Below, in pieces: positions 1 to 10,796 of a stretch of DNA of 64,000 nucleotides (its first letter is position 1; every line of letters starts with the position of its first letter). Source of the stretch: Triticum aestivum (Eukaryota; Streptophyta; Magnoliopsida; Poales; Poaceae); NCBI RefSeq assembly GCF_018294505.1, contig NC_057807.1, positions 141,784,461 to 141,848,460 of the forward strand, read 5' to 3'. The position numbers and the translations under genes were made by a program. Below the pieces are notes generated by a model. The model saw only the letters and a list, made by a program, of their open reading frames with translations, was not told the DNA's origin and ran no database searches.

Positions 1-142
1 TTTCAGGTTCATTGAAAAATTATTTTAGTAACCCTAGTTGGTTTCAGAGGGGACTGGGGGTTCTGTCATCCCCATTTCAAGTTTCTGATGAAAGAGTAAA
101 CATGATGCAACACTCTAATGCATGACTAGCTAGGGTGTGACA
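1..142 (-). repeat. 3' LTR, 5'-most 142 bases only
   Basis: This matches 10079-10220 base for base. On the minus strand the LTR opens with TGTCACACCC at 142. The rest of the 3' LTR lies left of the window. The Gag-Pol stop codon (126-128) is inside this LTR, so the last residues of the polyprotein are encoded by LTR sequence. Confidence 0.9.
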
Positions 143-3100
143 ACTCACCCCCACTCAAAAGAATCTCGTCCCGAGATTTGGGTTCCTCCGAGAAGAAGGC
201 GGGATACTCGAGTCGAAGACGATCCTCCCTTTCCCAAGTTGCTTCATCCTCAGAATGGTGCGACCATTGAACCTTGAGAAACTTGATATTATGACGTCGC
301 GTGGTACGTTCGGCTTGATCGAGGATACGAATGGGGTACTCTCGATATGTAAGATTATCTTGGAGATCAAGCGTTTCGTGGTCCACTTCACGGATAGGAT
401 CCGAGAAGCAACGCCTGAGTTGAGAAACGTGGAAGACATCGTGAACTCTGGAGAGATGCGGAGGTAGTTCCAACTGGTAGGCAACTTCTCCTCGTTTGGC
501 AAGAATGCGAAAAGGTCCAATGTAACGAGGAGCCAATTTGCCTTTGATACCGAAACGATGGGTTCCCTTCAGAGGGGTGACCCGAAGATAAGCCTTCTCG
601 TCAACCTCGAAAGTCATAGCCTTATGTTTTCGGTCATATTGACTCTTTTGATGAGATTGGGCTGTTTTCAACTTTTCACGAACGATACGAACTTGTTCTT
701 CTGCTTCCTGAATCATATCCGGGCCAAAGAATTGTCTTTCCCCGGTCTCTGACCAGTTAAGGGGTGTTCGACATCGTCGTCCATAGAGAACTTCAAAAGG
801 GGCTTTACCCAAGCTAGATTGATAGCTGTTGTTGTAAGAGAATTCGGCAAATGGAAGGCACTTCTCCCAGTCCATTCCGAAAGAGATAACGGAGGCTCGA
901 AGCATGTCTTCTAGAATCTGATTGACGCGTTCCACTTGACCACTCGACTGAGGGTGGAAAGCGGTGCTAAAGGAGAGACGGGTTCCCATAGCATTTTGGA
1001 AACTTTCCCAAAATCGAGAGGTGAAAAGACTTCCTCGATCCGAGTTAATTTCCAAAGGAACACCATGGAGAGACACTATTCGGGAGATGTATAAGTCTGC
1101 TAGCTGACTAGCGGTTATACTCTCACGAACAGGTAAGAAATGAGCTACTTTGGAAAGACGATCGACCACGACGAAGATAGCATTATTCCCTCTCTTGGTC
1201 CTGGGAAAACCGGTAATGAAATCCATACTAATTTTATCCCATTTCCATTCAGGGATAGCTAAGGGTTGAAGGGTGCCAGCAGGCCGTTGATGCTCTGCTT
1301 TTACACGACGACAGACGTCGCAATTTGCAATAAACTGAGCAATTTCTCTCTTCATCCTAGTCCACCAGAACCTCTGGCGTAGGTCCTGATACATCTTAGT
1401 ACTACCGGGATGAATGGTGAGAGGAGATTCATGAGCCTCCTTAAGGATCAACTGCCGTAGATGCTGGTTCTTGGGAACCACTAGACGGTTCTCAAAGTAC
1501 ACAACACCATGATCATTTGTGGAGAAACAACTAGCACCTCCGCTAGCAATGTTCTCTTTGATTTCAGATATTCCCTTATCTCGCTTTTGGGCAGCGATAA
1601 TTTGATCCGTAAGAGTAGGTTTTGCTACCAAGGTGGAGAGAAAACCTTGGGGTACAATGTGAAGGTTAAGCTTCCGAAATTCATCATGGAGAAGCGGTTG
1701 ACTTTGTTGTAACATCAGGTTGTTACAATAAGATTTACGACTTAACGCATCAGCCATGACGTTGGCTTTCCCTGGGGTATAGGTTATTCCTAAGTCGAAG
1801 TCTGTGATCAATTCAACCCAACGTCTTTGCCTGAGATTCAGATCCGGTTGGGTGAAGATGTACTTCAGGCTTTGGTGATCAGTGAATATTTCGCAACGAT
1901 TACCGAGGAGGTAATGTCGCCAGGTCTTAAGTGCATAGACTACGGCTGCAAGCTCTAGATCATGAGTAGGATAATTTTCCTCATGTGGGTGCAATTGCCG
2001 TGAAGCGTAAGCAATTACGTGTCGATCTTGCATGAGAATGCAACCTAGTCCTTGTCGCGAGGCGTCGCAGTAGATAACGAAGTCCTTGGAGAAGTCTGGC
2101 GGTACCAGTACGGGAGCAGAAGTCAGGCGTCTTTTCAGTTCCTGAAAGCTGTGCTCACATTGTGGAGTCCATTCGAACTTCTTATCTTTCTTGAGGAGTT
2201 CGGTTAGAGGTTTAGCAACTTTGGAGAAGTTCTCGACAAAGCGACGGCAATAGCTCGCTAAGCCTAGAAAACTCCGAACTTGCTTGACCGATTCGGGTGG
2301 AGTCCAATCAAGGATGGCTTGAACTCGCTCAGGGTTAACAGCAATACCTTTACCAGATATTACATGACCCAGATAGGTCACTTCTGATAACCAGAATTCA
2401 CATTTAGAAAATTTGGCATAAAGGCGATGCTCTCGAAGTTTCTTCAACACTAGCCTTAAATGTTCGGCATGTTCTTCCTCGTTCTTGGAGTAGATGAGTA
2501 TATCATCGAGATAAACTACGACGAATTTGTCCAAATACTCCATGAAGATTGAGTTCATTAACCGAGAAAAGGTGGCTGGAGCGTTGGTTAAACCGAAGGA
2601 CATGACAGTGTACTCGTATTGGCCATAACGAGTAACAAAGGCCGTTTTAGGAATGTCCCCGTTTCTGATTTTGATTTGATGGTATCCCAACCTCAAATCC
2701 ATCTTGGAGAAGACTGAGGATCCAGCGAGCTGATCATACAGATCGTTGATCCTGGGAAGCGGGTATTTGTTCTTGATTGTGACCAAGTTGACAGGTCGGT
2801 AATCTACAACCATTCGGTCCGTACCATCCTTCTTCTTGACGAATAGGACGGGGCAAGCCCACGGAGATGAACTAGGGCGGATGAAACCCTTTTTCAAGGA
2901 TTCATCGAGTTGTTTCTTAAGCTCGGCTAGTTCTAGGGGTGCCATCTTATAAGGTCTTCTAGCAATCGGAACGGTTCCGGGGATGAGGTCTATTACGAAC
3001 TCAACATCCCTGTCAGGTGGAACACCTGGCAATTCCTCTGGAAAGACATCCGGGAAGTCACGGACTACCGGAACGTCCTCAAGGTCTGGCAAAGGGCTGG

Positions 3101-4601
3101 CGTTAAGAGAATATAATTGTCGCTTGGCTATTCGGGTCAAGACATTGACTATCTTCCCCGAAGGATGGGTGAGTTGAACAGTCCTAGAGAAGCAATCAAT
3201 TTTGGCTTGATGAGCTGACATCCAGTCCATACCCAAAATGATATTAATATCTGAAGATTTAAGGGCTATCAAAGATGCGAGAAAAACAAGTCTGTCGACT
3301 TGGATTTCATTTCCATGGCTTACTCTAGAAGTTTGCCATTTGGATCCCGGAGTTTGAATTACCATAGAGGATGGCAAGTCACAGAATGCAACGTTATGCA
3401 AACGAGCATAATTTTCAGATATAAAAGAATGAGAGGCTCCTGTATCGAAAAGAACAGATGCCGGGTGGCAATTAACAAGAAGCGTACCGAGAACGACGTT
3501 GGGGTCCTCTTGAGCTTCTTCGGCAGAGATACAGTTGACATGGCCACGTGAAGCGGTGACCGGTTTAGCATGAAACACCTTCCCTGTCGGCTTGCCACGG
3601 CCAACAGCTTTAGCAGATTGATTGGGGTTGGTCTGGGGACACTCACGCATATAATGACCAGATTCCCCACACTTGAAACAAGTCACGGAACTGGTACGTG
3701 GAGGAACATTATTGGTTGGACCCCCATAAGGCTTGGCTGGGGCAGACTGTTGAACGGGGCGAGGCGCCTGGAAAGATGGCCTCGGTGTGAACCTGGGTGG
3801 CAGGGCGGTGTTGGGTACCCACACGCGGCGCTTCTGAGGACCAGCACCGGATGAGGAACCCATGTCACGGCCATGCTTGCGTGTTGCGTCATAGTCAGTC
3901 TGACCAGTTTCAGCACTGATGGCTTTGTTGACAAGTTTCGAAAAAGATGTGCACTCATGCAGACGGAGGTCGCGGCGAAGCTCAGGACTAAGGCCCTTAC
4001 GGAACCTTGCTTGCTTCTTGGCGTCAGTAGACACTTCCTCGGTTGCATATCGGGCGAGATTACCAAACTCCCTGCTATAGACATCCACAGAAAGTCGGCC
4101 TTGGGTGAAACTGCAAAATTCTTCACGCTTACGGTCCATGAGACCCTCCGGAATGTGATGTTCACGGAAAGCCTCGCTGAACTCAGCCCAAGTAGTGACA
4201 TGGCCCGCTGGGCGCATAGCTCCATAATTTTCCCACCATAGACTGGCGGGGCCTTCAAGATGATATGCAGCAAAGGTGACCTTGTCAGCCTCCGCTACCA
4301 GCGCGGAACGCAGCTTGTGAGAGATACTGCGAAGCCAGTCATCAGCGTCGAGAGGCTCGACGGAGTGGTGGAACGTGGGTGGATGCAATTTGATAAAATC
4401 ACTGAGTGACACCACGTTAGCCCTCTGATGGTGTGCTGTATTCTGTTCAATACGCTCCAACAAACGGTTTGTCTCCCGCTTGTTTCTCTCAGCTTCCATC
4501 ATAACTTCGGCTAGTGAAGGAGGATGAGGCAGATTTTCATTCCTGGCTTCACTGCCTTCGGCCTGCTCTTGAGAAGCAGGGTTAGCGCGCGTGTTGACCA
4601 T
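126..4601 (-). CDS. Gag-Pol polyprotein of Tekay-like chromovirus
   Basis: This is one unbroken frame of 1,491 codons for capsid, protease, reverse transcriptase, RNase H and integrase, acting in cytoplasmic particles and at chromosomal integration. Visible landmarks, numbered from the MVNTR start: gag domain about 70-230; CCHC zinc knuckle with Cys308, Cys311, His316 and Cys321; protease DTGAS at 386-390; RT with YLDD at 697-700; RNase H acidic residues Asp846, Glu883, Asp908 and Asp951; integrase His1057/His1064/Cys1094/Cys1097 zinc site and D1127, D1188, E1224 (D-x35-E); and a chromodomain-like tail about 1424-1475. I chose the start at 4601 over the upstream ATG at 4694 because a 3' splice site (CTACCTAG) ends two bases before it and MVNTRA is a common chromovirus Gag start. 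The stop lies inside the 3' LTR. No frameshift or missing catalytic residue is seen. Confidence 0.93.
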   Translation of the reverse strand: MVNTRANPASQEQAEGSEARNENLPHPPSLAEVMMEAERNKRETNRLLERIEQNTAHHQRANVVSLSDFIKLHPPTFHHSVEPLDADDWLRSISHKLRSALVAEADKVTFAAYHLEGPASLWWENYGAMRPAGHVTTWAEFSEAFREHHIPEGLMDRKREEFCSFTQGRLSVDVYSREFGNLARYATEEVSTDAKKQARFRKGLSPELRRDLRLHECTSFSKLVNKAISAETGQTDYDATRKHGRDMGSSSGAGPQKRRVWVPNTALPPRFTPRPSFQAPRPVQQSAPAKPYGGPTNNVPPRTSSVTCFKCGESGHYMRECPQTNPNQSAKAVGRGKPTGKVFHAKPVTASRGHVNCISAEEAQEDPNVVLGTLLVNCHPASVLFDTGASHSFISENYARLHNVAFCDLPSSMVIQTPGSKWQTSRVSHGNEIQVDRLVFLASLIALKSSDINIILGMDWMSAHQAKIDCFSRTVQLTHPSGKIVNVLTRIAKRQLYSLNASPLPDLEDVPVVRDFPDVFPEELPGVPPDRDVEFVIDLIPGTVPIARRPYKMAPLELAELKKQLDESLKKGFIRPSSSPWACPVLFVKKKDGTDRMVVDYRPVNLVTIKNKYPLPRINDLYDQLAGSSVFSKMDLRLGYHQIKIRNGDIPKTAFVTRYGQYEYTVMSFGLTNAPATFSRLMNSIFMEYLDKFVVVYLDDILIYSKNEEEHAEHLRLVLKKLREHRLYAKFSKCEFWLSEVTYLGHVISGKGIAVNPERVQAILDWTPPESVKQVRSFLGLASYCRRFVENFSKVAKPLTELLKKDKKFEWTPQCEHSFQELKRRLTSAPVLVPPDFSKDFVIYCDASRQGLGCILMQDRHVIAYASRQLHPHEENYPTHDLELAAVVYALKTWRHYLLGNRCEIFTDHQSLKYIFTQPDLNLRQRRWVELITDFDLGITYTPGKANVMADALSRKSYCNNLMLQQSQPLLHDEFRKLNLHIVPQGFLSTLVAKPTLTDQIIAAQKRDKGISEIKENIASGGASCFSTNDHGVVYFENRLVVPKNQHLRQLILKEAHESPLTIHPGSTKMYQDLRQRFWWTRMKREIAQFIANCDVCRRVKAEHQRPAGTLQPLAIPEWKWDKISMDFITGFPRTKRGNNAIFVVVDRLSKVAHFLPVRESITASQLADLYISRIVSLHGVPLEINSDRGSLFTSRFWESFQNAMGTRLSFSTAFHPQSSGQVERVNQILEDMLRASVISFGMDWEKCLPFAEFSYNNSYQSSLGKAPFEVLYGRRCRTPLNWSETGERQFFGPDMIQEAEEQVRIVREKLKTAQSHQKSQYDRKHKAMTFEVDEKAYLRVTPLKGTHRFGIKGKLAPRYIGPFRILAKRGEVAYQLELPPHLSRVHDVFHVSQLRRCFSDPIREVDHETLDLQDNLTYREYPIRILDQAERTTRRHNIKFLKVQWSHHSEDEATWEREDRLRLEYPAFFSEEPKSRDEILLSGGELSHPS
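143..165 (-). other. Polypurine tract next to 3' LTR
   Basis: On the minus strand a purine-rich run containing GAGTGGGGGTGAG lies directly before the 3' LTR start at 142. This is the expected primer site for plus-strand DNA synthesis. It overlaps the last codons of gag-pol. Confidence 0.7.
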
Positions 4602-4726
4602 CCTAGGTAGACAAGACAATGATTTAGTCAGAATGATGAAATTCCGACATGGGATACATAATGTAAGAAATAACTCGGAATGCAAGATGATCATCCGTAT
4701 GACATGGTAGATACAGAAACTGCTTC

Positions 4727-4732
4727 TTTATT
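4727..4732 (-). promoter_or_regulatory. Polyadenylation signal between leader ORF and gag
   Basis: AATAAA is read on the minus strand. It lies about 210 bases after the stop of the leader ORF and about 125 bases before the gag start. Its placement would allow a short polyadenylated mRNA carrying only the leader ORF. This is inferred from position and is not proof of use. Confidence 0.45.
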
Positions 4733-4942
4733 CCATCGTCATACACACCATACAGGGTTTAGTACAAGACCAAACAAGTACTATTACGGTGAAAAGAGGA
4801 TTACATCTCATCGGAGGCATTCCAAGCTCCTATACATTATTTTTCTACATCTCCGGAAAGAGTACAAACTAGGTCATATCCCACGAGTCACGCAGGACGA
4901 TAGACGACACGGCTAGTGCGAACTAGTGATACTACCTACTAC

Positions 4943-5716
4943 TCAGACCGATCCGTAGTAGTCCTCATAGAAGTCACCTCCATAGCCTGGAAGCTCAACA
5001 TGTTCATCCGGAAACAGACGATCTCGCGGAGCTTGTGGACCATAGGGGCTAGGATGAGGTCTTGGACCAACAAACGGTGGCCTGCGGGGACCGCGAGGTG
5101 GGGTGATGCCTCCTACATCACGCCAAACCATCACGTCTGGCAGAGCAGATCTCACAGGATAGAGATCGCGCATATCTGAGAATCCAGCTTGCACCGCCGG
5201 TGCGAACCGAGTCAAAGTGGCCCAGTGGTCAGCACGGGTATTGAAGAGCTCTAACCTTAAGGCCCGATTTTCACGGTCCTTATCCTCGAGCATCTCAGCA
5301 GTGGTGCGAGTCCGTGAATCCTCCTGAGTGGAGTCAGCATAGATAGCCTGGAGATATCCTTGTGCTCCCGGAAGTGATCCTGGCATATACCGGAAATCAG
5401 AGTCCCGAAATAACCCAGATCTGACTCGCATAATGGTCATCATGGAGTAGGCGGCGTCCTGCACAGCCATCTCAATAGTAACCCCGAGTCCATAGGAACA
5501 GTGAAGAGGCTCGGTGGATCCAGGATAAGATGGAAATATCCTGACAGTGCAGAGATACTGGCTTTGATTGAAGTCTCGGAATTGCTCTTCGACCGTGTAC
5601 TCAGGATACCAGCGGTATCCAGCCTCAGTCATTACCCTGACCAACTTAGCAGTATGGCCGGGTACATCTAGGCATCGAGTCAGGCGAACCACTTGATTAA
5701 GGTCGCGAGTGGCCAT
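4943..5716 (-). CDS. Leader ORF of chromovirus; dsRBD-like fold plus coiled coil (unrecognised family)
   Basis: This intact 257-codon ORF lies on the element's coding strand between primer site and gag. The ATG at 5716 directly follows a 3' splice site (TGCTTTCAG), which fixes the start. I do not recognise a named family. Residues about 22-97 show a helix, three short strands and a helix: TAKLVRVMTEAGY, then EYTVEEQ, YLCTVRIF and HCSYGLG, ending in an alanine-bearing helix (AVQDAAYSMM). This order resembles a double-stranded-RNA-binding domain, but the lysine pair usual at the start of the last helix is absent. Residues about 138-166 look like a coiled coil. The C-terminal 60 residues are rich in Pro, Gly, Arg and acidic residues. 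It could be an RNA-binding or silencing-related accessory protein, but that is inference. The neighbouring Gag-Pol is intact, so this frame may be under selection too. Confidence 0.75.
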   Translation of the reverse strand: MATRDLNQVVRLTRCLDVPGHTAKLVRVMTEAGYRWYPEYTVEEQFRDFNQSQYLCTVRIFPSYPGSTEPLHCSYGLGVTIEMAVQDAAYSMMTIMRVRSGLFRDSDFRYMPGSLPGAQGYLQAIYADSTQEDSRTRTTAEMLEDKDRENRALRLELFNTRADHWATLTRFAPAVQAGFSDMRDLYPVRSALPDVMVWRDVGGITPPRGPRRPPFVGPRPHPSPYGPQAPRDRLFPDEHVELPGYGGDFYEDYYGSV

Positions 5717-6050
5717 CTGAAAGCACAATCATAATGCAAAGGCATTAGAATTTCTAGCAAAATTTCGGCAGCATAACAGCTGTAAATGCTCAAAAAGGAT
5801 TTTGAGACATTTGACAAAGGATTTCGTACACACTCAGCATCATCATATCAAAGTTCTGAAACCATTCTAGCAACATAATGTGGTAGTAGAACTGAACTAG
5901 GCTTGTATCCATCAAACTTATAAGGTACTACTGATTAGAAACACGTGATCCTGATAGAGAGAATAGATCCTAATTCCTTAACCCCCGGTGGAAGAATGGA
6001 CTGACTCAGATCAGAATGTCATAAGATATAAGGAGTAAAAAGAGCCTTAC
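5717..6050 (-). other. Probable leader intron of the chromovirus
   Basis: On the minus strand a donor-like GTAAGG begins at 6050 and a pyrimidine-rich acceptor ending TTTCAG is at 5717, directly before the leader ORF ATG. The 334-base interval has no coding sequence. A second acceptor (CTACCTAG, AG at 4604-4603) stands directly before the gag ATG. One donor could therefore serve either start codon. Confidence 0.5.
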
Positions 6051-6143
6051 GTTCCATCCCACAAACAATTCCCCTACATATAACTAAAGAATTTCTAGAC
6101 TCAACATCGACCAGTTTGGCTTGGAGAACCTACAGGCAGTCCG

Positions 6144-6155
6144 GCTCTGATGCCA
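6144..6155 (-). other. Primer binding site (tRNA-Met type)
   Basis: The minus strand reads TGGCATCAGAGC, one mismatch from the usual plant initiator-Met primer site TGGTATCAGAGC. It lies four bases inside the 5' LTR end (6160), as expected for minus-strand priming. Confidence 0.8.
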
Positions 6156-8670
6156 ACGCTGTCAGGACCCCGACTCGATGTCACATCGATCTAGCTGGTA
6201 ACACCTCATATCACTTTGCGGCCTCACGCACGGTATCCCCACGGGTGTCGTCTTACCTTTTCCCGGGACCGTTTGCGCCTTTTGGCTCACGTATATGATA
6301 GTGTCGCTAGCATCCATATGATAAAGAGCCCGGGCTGACATGACTAGTCGTAAACCCAAAGTGGCACAGACTTACAGGGACAGGCATCCATGACCCAGCT
6401 TCGAACGTGTCGGTCATCAGCAAGTGGGTCCGGGCTGTAGCACTGGGCTAGCAGGACTCCGGTAAACCGGGCTGTAGCGGGCTAACAGGACTCCGGTACT
6501 CAAAGCGTGACATTTCCCCGAAGGGACAGACACAGGAACGAAGAAGGACACATGCCGGCCAGCCTAAGTGTTCCAGAGCAGTAGCAAGCTACCATGGCTC
6601 AGCGGTAACACTAGGAGACATTTCCCGGTAAGAGAGGCTACTAAAGATAAACAACTAGATAGTCAGATCCCACACATACCAAGCATTTCAATCATACACA
6701 CAATATGCTCGATATGTGCAAATACAATGAAGCATCACAACATGACTCTATGACACAAGTACTTTATTTAAGGCTCAGGGAGCCATACATATCATACACA
6801 CAGGTACGGGTCTCATGACCCAACATACAAATCATACAGTCATACAAGCCAACAGCGGAAGTACTTTGTCTGGGTACAGACAACTAGTAAAATAAAAGAG
6901 GCTTGGAAAGCCTAGCTATACTACGTGGTCCATCACAAGCTCAGGGTCACCACCTGGGTCTTTAGCCTACTCATTGATGTCAACGTCTACATAGAACCCA
7001 TCAGAAGGGGTTGCAGCGTCTTCTGTAAAAATGTAGATCATAGCAACATGAGTACAAAGGTACTCAGCAAGACTTACATCAGATCCTACATACATGCATA
7101 GTATCAAGAAGGGTTGGTGGAGTTATTGCAGCAAGCCAGCTTTGACTCTTGGCTAGGCTATCCTACGATACTCCAACTTGAAATAGTTTTGCGCACACGA
7201 GTCCACTACTCACCACTTCAATACACTACCGAGGATCCACCTCCGTCTTCCTACGGAAGAGCCATCCTCGGCACTCACACTTATCTTGAGGCTTTTAGTA
7301 GTTTCCATTTACTTGTCTATGAACTGTATAGGCAACCAAGTAGTCCTTTACCGCGGACGCGGCTATTCGAATAGATCATGTTAACCCTGCAGGGGTGTAC
7401 TTCTTCATACATGTTTCCACCACTTAGCGTCTGCACACGACATGTGCTCGGCAGACTTCAAGCAAAAGCCGACGTGGGTGTAGACCACGACCTACCTAAA
7501 CACTTAAGCCTCTAGTCCAGGTTTATCGCCTATTCAGGTTCCATCCGCAGGGAGTCCGGTCGAGGTTTCCCATACGGCCCCGAATGATGTGAACAGGGTT
7601 CCCGAGATACCTAACGGGTATTCGGTACACCATGCCACGTACCTACCACATCACAGCCCACCCCTACGGTCAGCGCTGTCCACGGCCTCCAGTAGGCTAC
7701 AAACACCAGAAACTACTTGCAACTCCTGGACAGAGAGCTAGGGTGAATAAGAAGTCGAGCGGGGTCATATTTCAGGGCCCAATGTATGGTAGTAGCTGAT
7801 TCTTAAATCACACATACAGATCTCAGTGCTTAAGGTCGGCTTCAATGAAACAACCCACCATGTACTCCTACATGGCCTCTCATCGATACCTTTACCAAAT
7901 CGTGTTCACCACACCACTCTCATTACCGACATAATCATTTCACTCTAGCCCATCACCCAGATGAACCAGACCTGACACGACTCTAAGCATAGCAGGCATA
8001 GCAAGGTAGGAACAACACATACATATGGCTCAATCAACTCCTACACATGCTAGTGGGTTTCATCTAGTTACTGTGGCAATGACAGGTCATGCAGAGGAAA
8101 TGGGTTCAACTACCGTAGCACACAGCAGTTTGAATCGTGTTGTCTTAATGCAGTAAAAGAGAGCAGGAGCGAGAACATGGGATTGTATTGATATGATCAA
8201 ATGGTTGGTTGCTTGCCTGATGGTTCGTTGCACGGATACGGTTCTTCGTTAGGGTAATCACGGTACTCCTCGGGGACAGATCCTGTCGCAAAGGACATCG
8301 ATACACAAACATCACCAAACAATATGCAACAATATGATGCATGCATGAAACATGGCAATATGAGTGTGTTGGGCTAATGCAACTAAAACCAGAAGGGTTT
8401 GAACAAATTTGAATCAAAGATTCAGATTTCAAATTCAAATATGGCCTTTTAAAGTGCCTTTTCTTGTTCTGATTAAAACATCAAGTTAACTTGTTTGATC
8501 ATGCATGAAAATAGTACAGATGGATAGATTGGATTTTTCTGATCATTTTTCATATATAATTTGTCCAATTTGGAGTTACAGAATAAAAGTTATGAATTTT
8601 TGAAGTTTAAATAATATTCTGGAATTTCCTGATTTAATTTAAATCCAGAAATTCAATTACTGCGTCAGCC

Positions 8671-8689
8671 TGACGTCAGTGTGACGTCA
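8671..8689. promoter_or_regulatory. Paired TGACGTCA palindromes (bZIP-type sites)
   Basis: Two perfect TGACGTCA palindromes at 8671-8678 and 8682-8689 are spaced 11 bases start to start, with a further TGCGTCAG nearby. TGACG pairs are typical binding sites of plant TGA/bZIP factors. Here they fall downstream of the likely TATA box, so any role would be from the transcribed part of the LTR. Confidence 0.35.
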
Positions 8690-8814
8690 GCAGGTCAACG
8701 GAACTGGTCCAGGTCAAACCTGACAGTGGGTCCCGCATGTCAGGGTGATTATTTTAATTAAAACTTAATTAAAACTAATCCTGTTTAATTAACAGGGCTG
8801 GGCCCCACCTGTCA

Positions 8815-9760
8815 TTGACTCAGGGGAGTCAACCAGGGCCCACCCGTGGTCAAAGTCAGTGTCGGCTACCGGCGTTTAGTCGCCGGCGAGCCCGACGCGG
8901 CGGCGGAAGTGATTTTGGTCGTTTCGGCCACCAAATGGATCGCGGAGGCCACCGGAGTGGAGCTGAGGACAACCCGCAGCTCTTGGCGGAGCCCGTTGGG
9001 GTCGGGGTGGCCGGAGTCGACGGCGGCGAGCTCGGCTGCGGCCGCCGGGGTTCGGTCGTGCACGGGAACGGTGCTGGAGCTCGAAGTCGAGCAAGGCGAG
9101 GCGCTAGGGATGCTCTACGGGGTTCTGTGAACCCGTTGGACTCGCCGGGGTGACCAAATGGTCACCGGAGCTGCGTCGACGGAGAGCTCCGCGACGGCGG
9201 AGGTTCGGCCGTGGTGGGGAGGAAGCTACGGTGAGGGAACGAGGGGAAGGAGAGGGGGAAACGGTGGCGTAGCTCACCGCGGTTGCAGTGGGCGTCGAAG
9301 CGGGCTCGGGGACGCGCTGGAGACGGCGAATTCGACGGCGGCGGTGGTCGGAGCCCGAAGAGGGGAACGGCGACGTGGCGGTAATGCAGGGCTTCCGGGG
9401 AGCTGTGGAGCGGTGGGGAGGAAGAGGGAGTTGTGGCGGAGCTTCTGAGCTAGTCGGGAGCGAGGGGTGGTCGGAGACGGTGGCTATGGCGAACGGCGGC
9501 GACGGTGGTGTTCGGTCGGGCGGGGGAGAGAGCGAGGGAGAGCCGGGGGAGAGTGAATGGGGTGTCGGCGAGGTCGGGGCGACGACCAGAAGACGATCCA
9601 TGCGGCGCAACGGCGACCAGGGCGATGCAGAGAGGCTGGGTGGTGCGTGGCGAGCTCGGGCGCGCCATGCTCACCTCCCTGCCTGCTCTGGCAAGGGGAA
9701 GCAGCTGGCTGGCACGGGCCAGCATAGTGCTGGGCCGGCTGGGCTGGGCAGGTAGGTCCA
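8815..9760. other. GC-rich block inside the LTR
   Basis: About 950 bases of strongly GC- and CpG-rich sequence are flanked by AT-rich sequence. It is open in several overlapping frames on both strands (the longest are about 155-168 codons), which reflects composition. No domain or start context favours one. It lies just after the likely transcription start on the minus strand and may be a structured leader. Confidence 0.5.
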
Positions 9761-9771
9761 GGTAAGGCTAC

Positions 9772-9784
9772 TCCTTTTATTTAT
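9772..9784 (-). promoter_or_regulatory. Probable TATA box of the chromovirus LTR
   Basis: The minus strand reads AAATAAATAAAAGG, directly before the GC-rich transcribed block and about 440 bases into the LTR. It is the only TATA-like run in a sensible place in this part of the LTR. Confidence 0.4.
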
Positions 9785-10222
9785 TTTTCTGTTTTCTGTT
9801 TTTATTTAATATATCTGCAACTTTGTTGAATTAAATAAAATACCTAGGCAACTCCAAAAATCACCAAACTACTCCTGGTCCATAGTTGGATTATTTCCAA
9901 CATGAAACATTTTAGTTTGGAGATATTTGAGCATTTAAATATTTTATATAATTTTAAATGCCCAAATTCAAATACTTATGACTTAATTCAAAAACCCTAG
10001 GATGGCCTAGGAAAATGTGCACCACTTTTGGCAGAGGTTCTGAACCAAGGCAAAAATGATGGGCATTTTAGAAGGGCATTTCAGGTTCATTGAAAAATTA
10101 TTTTAGTAACCCTAGTTGGTTTCAGAGGGGACTGGGGGTTCTGTCATCCCCATTTCAAGTTTCTGATGAAAGAGTAAACATGATGCAACACTCTAATGCA
10201 TGACTAGCTAGGGTGTGACACG

Positions 10223-10558
10223 CCTGGCGGTCAGAAGGGTGCCTACTACGCCATCCATCACATGCAGGCGATCGTACGTGACCATCATCAACTTCTGCTA
10301 CCGAGTAAACTCAAAGATTGGGCAAAGAGCGTGTCGGCAATCCAGGACGCGGACCTCCGACAAGAATTCTTTCGCATCCAGTCGGAGTTTGCGGAAATCA
10401 TCCATCAAGATGTCCTTTGTACCTTGGGGCAGTTCTACCTCAACAATCAACCGTCCAACAGTGACATCGACACAATGCTACAAATGCAGGCTGACAACGA
10501 CCGTTATTTCATGACTCCCACGATAGACGGCGGCTTCATCCATGCTCCGGTCCCTTGA
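10223..10558 (+). pseudogene. C-terminal part of a CACTA-encoded protein
   Basis: The frame is open from the chromovirus insertion junction to TGA at 10558, about 111 codons. It begins with PGGQKGAYYAIHHMQAIVR and ends HAPVP. The internal ATG at 10262 is probably not the true start because the frame is open upstream to the break. The fragment is helical and acidic, with no motif I can name. Its place at the 3' end of a CACTA suggests the tail of the element's larger protein. It is truncated at the 5' side by the insertion. Confidence 0.5.
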
Positions 10559-10796
10559 GTTGAGTCGAAAGCAGTGATGTTGTGTCTAGTTCTGAAACAT
10601 CGATTGGCTCATGTTGTAATTAAACTTTAATGAACTTGTAGTATGTCTCTTTGGTTTCGAGAGTCATTCAACTTAGATGTAATCGATGCTATTAATGTCT
10701 TGCTTTTCTCTTCCGATCGTTCTGTTGCATACTTATATATTGCTTATGTATTGTCTGTGAATTGGTACTAACGTTTCATTTGGCTAGTGCATAGCG

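Larger units (their letters stand above)
1..10220 (-). mobile_element. Ty3/gypsy chromovirus (Tekay/Del-like), nearly complete
   Basis: The element runs right to left: 5' LTR (10220-6160), primer site, a leader ORF (5716-4943), Gag-Pol (4601-126), polypurine tract, and a 3' LTR cut by the window start (142-1). Bases 1-142 and 10079-10220 are identical by eye, and both end in the inverted terminal motif TGTCA. The clade call rests on domain order (gag, protease, RT, RNase H, integrase, C-terminal chromodomain-like tail) and on the very long LTR of about 4.06 kb. It inserted into a CACTA element, whose sequence resumes at 10221. Only one flank is in the window, so the target duplication (candidate cgcct at 10221-10225) cannot be tested. 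Intact coding and identical LTR segments suggest a recent insertion. Confidence 0.9.
6160..10220 (-). repeat. 5' LTR of chromovirus (about 4.06 kb)
   Basis: The LTR begins TGTCACACCC at 10220 and ends TCCTGACA at 6160, so the termini are the inverted TGTCA/TGACA. It is unusually long, as in Tekay-type elements. It holds an AT-rich promoter segment (9770-10220), a GC-rich block (8815-9760) and a long mixed segment (6160-8800) with no convincing gene. Short ORFs on both strands overlap one another and are not supported. Confidence 0.85.

Noticed and set aside
9104..9755. Overlapping ORFs of 155-168 codons on both strands in the chromovirus LTR
   Set aside because: They overlap each other, have Pro/Ser/Arg- or Gly-rich composition typical of GC-rich DNA, and lack any domain.
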